Under the pieces are notes generated by a model, which was not told where the DNA came from, ran no database searches, and saw only the letters and a program-made list of their open reading frames with translations. A DNA stretch of 33,204 nucleotides from Candidatus Magasanikiibacteriota bacterium. Lineage in GTDB: Bacteria > Patescibacteriota > Patescibacteriia > Magasanikbacterales > UBA922. Both the position numbers and the translations under genes were made by a program. Numbering within the stretch: the stretch's first letter is position 1; the number at the start of each line of letters is the position of its first letter. Of this stretch, positions 15,112 to 21,797 are shown piece after piece. The stretch lies in assembly GCA_016182415.1 (NCBI GenBank), contig JACPGR010000012.1, positions 1 to 33,204 on the forward strand. Reading direction: 5' to 3'.

Positions 15112-15516
15112 ATGAAAGACTGTATTTTCTGCAAAATTATTGCAGGCGACATTCCAAATTACACCGTATATGAAGATGATCATGTACTTGCATTTCTTGA
15201 TATTCATCCACGCGCAAAAGGGCACACAGTAGTTATTCCAAAAATTCACGCAGAAAATTATTTTGATTTGAATGAAGAGCTACTTGAACATGTTGCGCGT
15301 GGAGTGCGAAAAGCTATGGAAAAAATAGAGCATGTGTTAAGTCCGGATGGATACAATGTTGGTTGGAATCAGGGTGAAGCGGGTGGGCAGGAAGTACCAC
15401 ATTTGCATGTGCATATATTTCCTCGATATGAGGGTGATGGGGGAGGGAATATGCATTCGATTGTGAATAATACGGGGGATACATCTGTCGAGGAATTTTC
15501 AAAATTATTTAGTTAA
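15112..15516 (+). CDS. HIT (histidine triad) family hydrolase
   Basis: The 134-residue protein begins MKDCIFCKIIAGDIPNYTVYEDD (zinc-site cysteines C4 and C7) and carries the triad HLHVH at 97-101 within EVPHLHVHIFPRY. HIT proteins of this HinT type cleave nucleoside phosphoramidates and adenylates in the cytosol. The histidine in the middle of the triad region forms the nucleotidyl intermediate. ATG 15112 is the right start, since the family begins exactly here; an upstream in-frame ATG at 15022 lies in a repeat. The next gene starts 6 bases after the stop. Confidence 0.92.
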   Translation: MKDCIFCKIIAGDIPNYTVYEDDHVLAFLDIHPRAKGHTVVIPKIHAENYFDLNEELLEHVARGVRKAMEKIEHVLSPDGYNVGWNQGEAGGQEVPHLHVHIFPRYEGDGGGNMHSIVNNTGDTSVEEFSKLFS

Positions 15517-15522
15517 ATATTT

Positions 15523-15783
15523 ATGGATGTAAATGAGGCAAAGGAAAAAGTAGTGGAGATGAACACAAAAATTGGTCAGGTTGATTTTGGTTTTGAAAAT
15601 CAAGTACTGGCACTACATGAATCAGCTACAAAAATTTGGGAAGCGAAAGATCTAGAACTTAAACAAAAAAGAGTCGTAAACGCGTTGATTTCTGTTTTGT
15701 TGCTTGCTGATAGTTTGAAAATATCTGATGTGAGTGGATTGTTGGAGAGACGACTTGTTGAGTTAGAGAAAGAGACTTTATAA
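15523..15783 (+). CDS. small MazG-like helical protein
   Basis: The 86-residue, all-helical protein reads FENQVLALHESATKIWEAKDLELKQKR followed by VNALISVLLLADSLKISDVSGLLERRLVELEK. The arrangement of an EE/ESATKIWEA-type helix, a second helix with LADSLKI and a terminal LLERRL recalls the MazG-like nucleotide pyrophosphatases. Several metal-binding acidic residues are not in their usual places, so this is a weak match. It follows the HIT gene by 6 bases and is probably cotranscribed, which fits a nucleotide house-cleaning role. Confidence 0.5.
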   Translation: MDVNEAKEKVVEMNTKIGQVDFGFENQVLALHESATKIWEAKDLELKQKRVVNALISVLLLADSLKISDVSGLLERRLVELEKETL

Positions 15784-15821
15784 TCGAAAATTTTTTTGTT
15801 AAATAAATTTCAGGTAAGAAA

Positions 15822-15865
15822 GATCCCTCGTCGCCCGCCGATTCGGCGGGCTCACTCGGGATGAC
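15822..15865. repeat. REP-like palindrome
   Basis: The core hairpin CCCGCCG-att-CGGCGGG (15834-15850) is enclosed by GATCCC and GGGATGAC (15822-15827 and 15858-15865). This resembles the dispersed palindromes common in many bacterial genomes. It lies just before the Nudix gene. Confidence 0.6.
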
Positions 15866-15874
15866 GAAACACCT

Positions 15875-16411
15875 ATGCCAAAACACCTCAAAAAAATCAG
15901 CGAAGAAATACTCCATGAAAATCCGTGGTGGAAGTATAAGCACGATATTTATGAAAGACCCAACGGAAGTGAGGGGGATTATTTTTATGCAGAAACACCC
16001 GGAGTCGTGATGATTGTGCCGGTCTTGCCCGATGGGCGGATTGTGCTTACCTTGCAACATCGTTACTTGGTTGACAAACAAAGTATTGAATTTCCCGGGG
16101 GTGGTATTCCAGAGGGTATGGCGCCATCTGAAGCAGCGGTGCAAGAATTGCTCGAAGAGACGGGATGTACGGCAAAAGAAATGGTGAAAATAGGGGAATT
16201 TGAGCCAGATGCCGGTTTTGTTCGAGATCGGTGTCATGTTTTTTTGGCACATATTATTTCTCAATCCAAGCAACAGCTTGATGAAACTGAAGAAATTGAA
16301 TTATTGTATCGCTTGCCGGAAGAAGTGGATGATATGATTCGAAAAAATGAAATTTGGGATGGAGAGACGATGGCGACGTGGTCACTCGTGTATCATTATT
16401 TTAATAAATAG
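15875..16411 (+). CDS. Nudix hydrolase, ADP-ribose pyrophosphatase-like
   Basis: The 178-residue protein has a Nudix fold with the box at about 76-98 (GGIPEGMAPSEAAVQELLEETG). The metal-binding core ELLEE is intact. Two consensus positions differ: the first conserved E is M82 and the conserved R is Q90. The preceding strand-loop GVVMIVPVLPDGRIVLTLQHRY and the IEFPGGG lead-in are typical of ADP-ribose pyrophosphatases, which split ADP-ribose or nucleotide-sugars. The neighbouring rhamnose genes make a nucleotide-sugar substrate possible but not certain. Confidence 0.82.
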   Translation: MPKHLKKISEEILHENPWWKYKHDIYERPNGSEGDYFYAETPGVVMIVPVLPDGRIVLTLQHRYLVDKQSIEFPGGGIPEGMAPSEAAVQELLEETGCTAKEMVKIGEFEPDAGFVRDRCHVFLAHIISQSKQQLDETEEIELLYRLPEEVDDMIRKNEIWDGETMATWSLVYHYFNK

Positions 16412-16415
16412 CTCG

Positions 16416-16507
16416 AAGATACAAGGTACAAGATACAAACTTAAATTCCAACAGATGATTTGGAAATTGTAATTTGAAATTTGTTTGTTACTTGTACCTT
16501 GTATCTT
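16416..16507. repeat. long inverted repeat between Nudix and rmlB genes
   Basis: The 25-base left arm (16416-16440, AAGATACAAGGTACAAGATA..) is mirrored by the right arm (16483-16507, ..ACTTGTACCTTGTATCTT) with one mismatch, around a 42-base AT-rich spacer. It occupies the whole intergenic gap. Confidence 0.75.
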
Positions 16508-16528
16508 AAAAAATCACGTAATATTATT

Positions 16529-17530
16529 ATGAAATTATTAATCACAGGAGGAGCAGGATTTATCGGGTCTAATTTTATTCGTTATTGGCTTGAGCATTAT
16601 CAAGACGAGATTATAAATTTTGATGCACTAACATACGCGGGGAATTTGGAAAATTTGAAAGAATTTGAAACGGATTTGCGATATAGTTTTGTAAAAGGCG
16701 ATATTTGTGATCGAGAGGCTGTTTTTGAGGCGGTAAAAAATATTGATGTAGTCGTACATTTTGCCGCAGAATCGCATGTAGACCGATCTATCATGGATCC
16801 AAGTGCATTTATCAAAACAAATGTGCTCGGAATGCAAACGGTTTTGGATGCAGTGAAAGAGTATAAGAAACGTATTCATCATATTTCTACTGATGAAGTC
16901 TTTGGCGCGCTAAAGCCGGATGATGCGCCTTTTACTGAAAAAACTCCATACGATCCACGCAGTCCCTATAGCGCATCAAAAGCAGCCTCGGATCATCTGG
17001 TTCGTGCTTATTATCACACGTATGGTATTGAGATGACGATTTCAAATTGCTCAAATAATTATGGCCCCTACATGTTTCCTGAAAAAATCATTCCACTCTT
17101 TATTTCAAATCTGATGGAAGGAAAGAAGGTGCCGGTCTATGGTGATGGACAGCAAGTACGCGATTGGATTCATGTGCTCGATCATGCGCGGGGTATTGAT
17201 ATGATTTTGAAACATGGTAGAATTGGTGAGACCTATTGTCTTGGAGGTGACGCAGAAATGGCGAATCTTGATTTGACTAAGTCCTTGTTAAAATTAATGG
17301 ATAAAGATGAATCGTATATTGAGTATGTGACTGATAGACCGGGACACGATAGACGATATGCGATAGATTTCAGTAAAGCAAAGAATGAACTTGGTTGGGA
17401 ACCACAAATTAAATTTGAAGAAGGGCTTAAAGAAATGATTGAGTGGTATCGGGAGAATCAGGAATGGGTGAGTAGGTGTAAGAGTGGGGAGTATCAGGAG
17501 TATTATGAGAAACAGTACGTCAGTAGGTAA
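16529..17530 (+). CDS. rmlB: dTDP-glucose 4,6-dehydratase
   Basis: The 333-residue protein is an extended short-chain dehydrogenase. It has the NAD-binding motif GGAGFIG at 7-13, the catalytic triad region STDEVFG (T121, D122, E123) and Y147-x3-K151 in SPYSASK. FAAESHVDRSI and SNNYGPYMFPEKIIP are also characteristic. It converts dTDP-glucose to dTDP-4-keto-6-deoxyglucose, the second step of dTDP-L-rhamnose synthesis. ATG 16529 gives the conserved N-terminus; an earlier in-frame ATG at 16481 lies in the inverted repeat. Partners in the window are RmlA (24359) and a RmlD/NRS-ER-like reductase (18011). Confidence 0.95.
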   Translation: MKLLITGGAGFIGSNFIRYWLEHYQDEIINFDALTYAGNLENLKEFETDLRYSFVKGDICDREAVFEAVKNIDVVVHFAAESHVDRSIMDPSAFIKTNVLGMQTVLDAVKEYKKRIHHISTDEVFGALKPDDAPFTEKTPYDPRSPYSASKAASDHLVRAYYHTYGIEMTISNCSNNYGPYMFPEKIIPLFISNLMEGKKVPVYGDGQQVRDWIHVLDHARGIDMILKHGRIGETYCLGGDAEMANLDLTKSLLKLMDKDESYIEYVTDRPGHDRRYAIDFSKAKNELGWEPQIKFEEGLKEMIEWYRENQEWVSRCKSGEYQEYYEKQYVSR

Positions 17531-17547
17531 GCAGAATAAGCAGAGTA

Positions 17548-17577
17548 TCAGCCATAGGCTGACCAGCCTGTGGCTGG
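17548..17577 (+). repeat. small double-hairpin repeat (family 2), copy 4
   Basis: TCAGCC-ata-GGCTGA is followed by CCAGCC-TGT-GGCTGG. The second stem differs from other copies at paired positions (TCC/GGA becomes CCA/TGG), so base pairing is kept. Flanks are AGCAGAGTA and GGCAGATTA. Confidence 0.7.
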
Positions 17578-17600
17578 GGCAGATTAAGCAATAAGTATGT

Positions 17601-17977
17601 ATGACTAAAATTGAATACAAAAGTTCTTTGATAAGCGACATTCCTTTTGCGATGATGTTTGTCTTATTTTCGGTTTTTCTTGTTAGTTTGCTTGCGGATT
17701 TTCTTAAACAGGGTTTTTCTTTAAGCATTATTCCACTTAGTATTGGTATTTTGGTGTCAGGGATAGTGAAATATTTTTGAAGTATAGCTTTGCTAAATAT
17801 ACGTTTACTTTTGATGAATTACAATCTGTTAAGATGAATGTATTCGGCGGAAAGGTGGGTGTGTACAGAATTTATTTTGTATCTCCACAAGGTAAAAAAT
17901 TTTATATTCCGCTGACTGGAGAAAAGGGGAAAGAAGTTTTTACTATTTTTAAACAAAATATCGAACAAGGCGCTTAA
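17601..17977 (+). CDS. two-part small membrane protein gene, probably one frameshifted gene
   Basis: The first part (17601-17780) codes 59 residues with two transmembrane helices (FAMMFVLFSVFLVSLLADFL and IIPLSIGILVSGIVKYF). It stops at TGA 17778-17780. The second part, in the -1 frame, can begin at TTG 17777 and codes 66 residues (YTFTFDELQSVKMN, VGVYRIYFVSPQGKKFYIPLTG) to 17977, a soluble beta-rich domain. Two helices followed by a small beta domain read naturally as one protein, and the switch is at a run of five T. It may be an indel, a sequencing error, or coupled translation through the TTGA overlap. Family unknown. It lies between rmlB and the reductase. Confidence 0.5.
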
Positions 17978-18010
17978 TCTGCATACTCTGCCTAATCTGC
18001 TTAATTCTAA

Positions 18011-18889
18011 ATGTCTATGAAAATTCTAATTATCGGCGGTGGCTACATTGGTTACAGATGTCACGACGCATGGCCAGATTCTGTGTTGTCAACCGAACAT
18101 ATCAATTCAAAAGAAGATGTATTCAAACTTATTGATGAATATAAACCTGATGCAGTTTTAAATGCTGCGGGAGTTCGAGGTAAACCAAATGTTGATTGGT
18201 GTGAAACACATCAGCTCGAGACAATTGTGGGGAATACCAAACTTCCAATTACAATTGCAGAAGCTTGTCAGGAGCGTGGAGTGTATCTGCTCCACATGGG
18301 GTCTGGATGTATTTTTTATGGAGACTCACCTCATGCAGACAAAAAATGGAGAGAAGGTGATATGGGAAATCCGATTGACGTAACTTACTCGCGCACTAAG
18401 TGGGCAGCAGATTTGGTATTGTCAACTTTGCCAAATATCGGAATCGCACGCATTCGTATGCCAATCGACTGGGTGCCATCTCCACAAAATATGATCGATA
18501 AGCTTGCGACGTACCCAAAAGTGATTGATGTAGAAAATAGTGTAACGATTATTGACGATATGCTTGAAGTATTTCGTCAGCTTATGGATAAGAAAGCTGA
18601 AGGTATTTTTCATGTCACGAATCCAGGTACTTTGAAGCATAAAGAAATAGTTGCGCTCTATGAAGAAATGGTGGATCCAACGCACATCAATGAGTGGATT
18701 AGTAATGATGATTTGGTCAAGCAAGGACTCGCGACAAAAGGAAGATCTAATAATTTTCTTGCGTCTGAAAATCTTGCAAAATTTGGGATTGAAATGCGTG
18801 AGGTGCATACGGCAATGCGCGATACGATGGTGAAATATGCGGAGGCGAAGAAAAATGGTGTGAGTAGTGGTGAGACGTTGGTGTATTAG
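18011..18889 (+). CDS. dTDP-4-keto-6-deoxyglucose epimerase/reductase, plant NRS/ER-like
   Basis: The 292-residue protein is an SDR with nucleotide motif GGGYIG (9-14) and Y126-x3-K130 (YSRTK). Its best resemblance, from memory, is to the plant bifunctional NRS/ER (UER1) enzymes rather than to ordinary RmlD. The shared blocks are NAAGVRGKPNVDWCETHQLETI (51-72), GSGCIFYGDS (97-106), ARIRMPID (146-153) and FHVTNPG. In NRS/ER one protein does both the 3,5-epimerisation and the 4-keto reduction that make dTDP-L-rhamnose. The equivalents of its epimerase cysteine (C100) and lysine (K164) appear present. No rmlC gene is seen in the window, which fits a bifunctional enzyme. RmlB lies upstream. Confidence 0.8.
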   Translation: MSMKILIIGGGYIGYRCHDAWPDSVLSTEHINSKEDVFKLIDEYKPDAVLNAAGVRGKPNVDWCETHQLETIVGNTKLPITIAEACQERGVYLLHMGSGCIFYGDSPHADKKWREGDMGNPIDVTYSRTKWAADLVLSTLPNIGIARIRMPIDWVPSPQNMIDKLATYPKVIDVENSVTIIDDMLEVFRQLMDKKAEGIFHVTNPGTLKHKEIVALYEEMVDPTHINEWISNDDLVKQGLATKGRSNNFLASENLAKFGIEMREVHTAMRDTMVKYAEAKKNGVSSGETLVY

Positions 18890-18921
18890 GGATTCACATG
18901 TCACATACCACGTAACACATA

Positions 18922-18948
18922 ACAACCTTTTTATGAGGGTTTTTTTTC
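18922..18948 (+). terminator. weak terminator-like hairpin
   Basis: AACCT and AGGGTT can pair around a short loop, followed by eight T. The stem is short and imperfect. It lies after the reductase gene. Confidence 0.4.
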
Positions 18949-19000
18949 TTGTCTTTTTCTTCATTTTAAGCTAAACTACATTCAAATATGACTAATATAT

Positions 19001-19589
19001 ATGAATGAACAAATTCCAATAAAAATTGTCCCAAAGCCCTGGGGTAAACCTGACTTCCGCAATAGGACACCTAAAAGCAGGAAAAAATAGAAAATTTTTC
19101 TAAAAAATGGCTTGGCTAAGATAATTTTTTTTAGATAAACATATAATTTAGCTCATTTCTAAGACACCCAGCAATAAAGAGACAATCGCAAGTGCGGAAG
19201 TCAGGAAAATTGTCCCAAAGCCCTGGGGTAAAGAAATCTGGTTTGCCTTGCAACCAGGGTATTGTGGTAAAATTTTGCATATCAAAAAGGGTCATCAATA
19301 TTCATTACAGTATCACGAGCGCAAGATTGAAACTCAATATCTACTTAAAGGTAAAATTAGATTTTTGCTTGGTTCTTCGGAAGATTCACTTGAAGAAATT
19401 ATACTAAATCCTGGGGAAAAACTTGACGTATATCCGGGTATGGTTCATCGCGCATATGGTCTGGAAGATTCTGAAATTTTTGAAGTGTCATCCAATGATT
19501 TGGATGATGTAGTAAAGCTCAATGATGATTATGGGCGGATTGGAAAGGGAAATGATCTTGAGCGTGATAAACAACTTTCGCAAGAATAA
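19001..19589 (+). pseudogene. cupin (sugar-phosphate isomerase-like), 5' end split by an insertion
   Basis: The original start appears to be ATG 19001: MNEQIPIKIVPKPWGK, then an insertion (19049-19205). After a 27-base repeat of the last codons the reading continues KPWGKEIWFALQPGYCGKILHIKKGHQYSLQYHERKIE. The rest (QYLLKGKIRFLLG, LNPGEKLDVYPGMVHRAYGLED) is a cupin beta barrel with histidine metal ligands, like the C-terminal domain of type II mannose-6-phosphate isomerases. The original start now runs into a stop inside the insert (TAG 19088-19090). A shortened protein from TTG 19248 or a non-standard start is possible. Its role would be in sugar-nucleotide supply for the locus. Confidence 0.7.
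19049..19205. mobile_element. 157-bp MITE-like insertion with 13-bp inverted ends
   Basis: The ends CCTGACTTCCGCA (19049-19061) and TGCGGAAGTCAGG (19193-19205) are perfect inverted repeats. The element is flanked by a perfect 27-base direct repeat (19022-19048 and 19206-19232), which is cupin coding sequence duplicated on insertion. It codes no protein. Long target duplications are known for the IS1634/IS1549 type of the IS4 superfamily; kinship is inferred only from this feature. Confidence 0.85.
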
Positions 19590-19590
19590 T

Positions 19591-20451
19591 ATGGATCTAT
19601 CAATCATTACCGTCACCTGGAACGCAAAAGAAAATATCTCTGAACAAATCGAGTCGGTTTTTCGTGGGTGCAAAAATATTAGGTGCGAAGAAATTATTTC
19701 GGATAATGGATCGCAGGATGATACCGTAGAAATTGCCGTAGGGACAGGTCGCGACCTGTCCGCACCTGTGCAGGTAATTGAAAATGGCGCAAACATTGGG
19801 TTTGGTTCTGCAAATAACAAAGGACTCAAAATTGCACAAGGTGAATTTTTGTTATTTCTCAATCCTGATATGCGCGTCGAAGAGGGAAGTCTTGATGTTA
19901 TTGTAGAATGGATGAGACAACATCCAGATGTAGGAATCGTGAGCCCAAAACTTGTGGATCAGTTTGGAAAATTCAATTGGGACGCATCGCCTCGTAGATT
20001 CCCAAAAGTATGGGAACAAGTATTATTACTGTTAAAAGTCCCTCATTTTGTACCGACATTACTTGATCGATATTTGATGAAAGATTTTAATCCTGAATTA
20101 GAACAAGAAGTAGATAGTGTGCGTGGATCATTTATGCTCGTGAGAAGAGACTTAATCAAAAAACTCGGCTGGGGATTTGATCCACGATATTTCTTTTGGT
20201 TTGAAGATGTGGACACATGTCGAGAATGTTGGAAAGCGGGGTATAAAGTCATGTATACGCCGATCATCACTGCAGTAGATTATGTGGGTCAGAGTTTCAA
20301 AAAACGAAAAAGTTATTGGAAACAAAAAAACTTTAGTAAAAGCATGCTCACCTATTTTCGCAAATGGGAGCCGTGGTATAAATGGATGTGGATTGCGGTG
20401 TTTAGACCGGTGGGGATGGGGGTGGCGTTTTTGGTGGATTTGTTTAGATGA
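19591..20451 (+). CDS. GT2-family glycosyltransferase
   Basis: The 286-residue protein has the GT-A fold of family GT2: SIITVTWNAKENI at the N-terminus, the donor motif FLNPDM near residue 92, and the catalytic-base region FFWFEDVDTCRECWKAGY near 210. It resembles rhamnosyltransferases of the WbbL group, consistent with the rhamnose genes. A C-terminal hydrophobic stretch may contact the membrane. Residues about 51-59 (GTGRDLSAP) are coded by a 20-bp perfect palindrome (19742-19761) and look like an in-frame insertion in the loop before VQVIENGANIGFG. ATG 19591 gives the conserved start and follows the cupin stop by one base. Confidence 0.85.
   Translation: MDLSIITVTWNAKENISEQIESVFRGCKNIRCEEIISDNGSQDDTVEIAVGTGRDLSAPVQVIENGANIGFGSANNKGLKIAQGEFLLFLNPDMRVEEGSLDVIVEWMRQHPDVGIVSPKLVDQFGKFNWDASPRRFPKVWEQVLLLLKVPHFVPTLLDRYLMKDFNPELEQEVDSVRGSFMLVRRDLIKKLGWGFDPRYFFWFEDVDTCRECWKAGYKVMYTPIITAVDYVGQSFKKRKSYWKQKNFSKSMLTYFRKWEPWYKWMWIAVFRPVGMGVAFLVDLFR
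19742..19761. repeat. 20-bp perfect palindrome inside a GT2 gene
   Basis: GGACAGGTCGCGACCTGTCC is fully self-complementary. It is much richer in G and C than the surrounding coding sequence and is followed by a second short palindrome-like stretch (CACCTGTGCAGGT). Confidence 0.8.
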
Positions 20452-20536
20452 TACACAGATATACTAATGGCGCGGATTTACAAATATTCGAATTCGCAAA
20501 TTTGTAAATTCGCGTCATTGGTAAATCTGTGTATAT
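20452..20536. repeat. imperfect palindromic intergenic element
   Basis: TACACAGATATACTAATGG and the following GCGGATTTACAAAT are mirrored by ATTTGTAAATTCGC and then CATTGGTAAATCTGTGTA, with the centre at CGAATTCG (20489-20496). It fills the gap between two GT2 genes and begins immediately after the first one stops. Confidence 0.75.
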
Positions 20537-20542
20537 ATTTTT

Positions 20543-21661
20543 ATGAAACTTTCAGTACATCTTGTAACTTGGAACGGCGCGAAATACATCCCGCATCTTT
20601 TTGATTCGCTCAAAAAACAGACCTGCAAAGATTGGGAATTGATAGTATGGGATAATGCGTCGACAGATGGAACTATTGATATTTTGAAAAAAGAGCTTTT
20701 GCATTTTCCAATACAATATACTTTTTTTGAGCATGATAAAAATATCGGGTTTGCAGGAGGTCATAATGAATTATTCAAAAAGACTGATTCACATTATTTT
20801 TTATTACTCAATCAAGACATGTACTTGATGCCTGACTGTCTTTTTAAAATGGTACATTTTTTGGATGTGCATCAAGACGTCGCGTCAGTGAGTCCGAGAT
20901 TGATGCGGTGGGATTTTAAAAACATTGATTTCGCAGATTTGCACACAGATTTCACAGATTCCAAAATGGATTCTATGGATAGAATACAAAAAACTTTTAC
21001 ACATTATATAGATTCATTAGGTTTGAAAGTATTTCGAAATAGGCGAGTGATAGAAAAATATGCAAGAAAAGATTGGAGAGAGCTTGAATCAAAAATGAAA
21101 ATGTCATTTCGAGCTGAGCGGTTTAATGGAGATGGTACGGCGCTTGAAGTATTTGGCGTGTCGGGTGCGTTTCCTCTGTTTCGTCGAGAGATGATCAGTC
21201 ATGTGTTGTTTTCTGATGGGAATTTTTTAGATACGCTCTATGGCTCATACAAAGAAGACGTAGATTTGGCATTTCGTTTACGTTCACAAGGATTCAAGTC
21301 GTATGTGTTGCTTGATACTGTCGCATATCATGATAGATCTGGAACAGGTCCTGAGCAGATGAGTGATGTCGCGGCGATAAAAAATAAACGCGCGCAATCA
21401 GCATGGATAAAATATCATAGTTACAAAAATCATTTGATGACACTCTATAAAAATGAGTATTGGCAGAATTATCTACTTGACGCAGTCTTTATAAAATGGT
21501 ATGAATTAAAGAAATTTTTTTACTTTTTATTGTTTGACAGGGCGGTGTTGAAGGGGCTTGGCGAAATATGGAAACATCGGGCAGAGTTGAAAGCAAAACG
21601 ATTTGATATAAAAAATAAACGGAAAGTGAGTTGGAAGGAAATGAGAAGGTGGTGGATGTAG
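20543..21661 (+). CDS. GT2-family glycosyltransferase
   Basis: The 372-residue protein begins MKLSVHLVTWNGAKYIPHLFDSLKKQ, with WDNASTDGT (37-45) and NIGFAGGHN, typical of GT2 rhamnosyltransferase-like enzymes. The donor motif is LLLNQDM (about 87-93) and the catalytic region is YKEDVDLAFRLRSQGF. Residues about 129-141 (DFADLHTDFTDSK) are coded by a CAGATTT-type repeat (20930-20965) and may be an insertion of repeat sequence. The C-terminus is basic. It should add a sugar to the surface glycan on the cytoplasmic side. Confidence 0.87.
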   Translation: MKLSVHLVTWNGAKYIPHLFDSLKKQTCKDWELIVWDNASTDGTIDILKKELLHFPIQYTFFEHDKNIGFAGGHNELFKKTDSHYFLLLNQDMYLMPDCLFKMVHFLDVHQDVASVSPRLMRWDFKNIDFADLHTDFTDSKMDSMDRIQKTFTHYIDSLGLKVFRNRRVIEKYARKDWRELESKMKMSFRAERFNGDGTALEVFGVSGAFPLFRREMISHVLFSDGNFLDTLYGSYKEDVDLAFRLRSQGFKSYVLLDTVAYHDRSGTGPEQMSDVAAIKNKRAQSAWIKYHSYKNHLMTLYKNEYWQNYLLDAVFIKWYELKKFFYFLLFDRAVLKGLGEIWKHRAELKAKRFDIKNKRKVSWKEMRRWWM

Positions 21662-21678
21662 TTTTTTAAATAATACAA

Positions 21679-21787
21679 TTACAATCTGTTAAAATCCGTT
21701 TAATCTGTTTAATCTGTTGTTTAAATTCGCACGTGAATTCGTAAACGGAACAGCAGATTAAATGGATTTGAACGGATTAAATTCTGT
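21679..21787. repeat. imperfect palindrome of AATCTG/AATCCG motifs
   Basis: The left half (AATCCGTTTAATCTG and AATCTGTTGTT) is mirrored by the right half (CAGCAGATTAAATGG and AACGGATT) about the centre CACGTG (21730-21735). It belongs to the same type as 14970-15099 and fills the gap between two GT2 genes. Confidence 0.7.
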
Positions 21788-21797
21788 CTGAGTTTGT

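Noticed and set aside
16481-16528. Upstream extension of rmlB
   Set aside because: It lies in the right arm of the inverted repeat 16416-16507 and adds residues before the conserved NAD-binding start.
19192-19407. Open frame starting in the right end of the MITE-like insert
   Set aside because: It is out of frame with the cupin, which has clear family motifs in the other frame.
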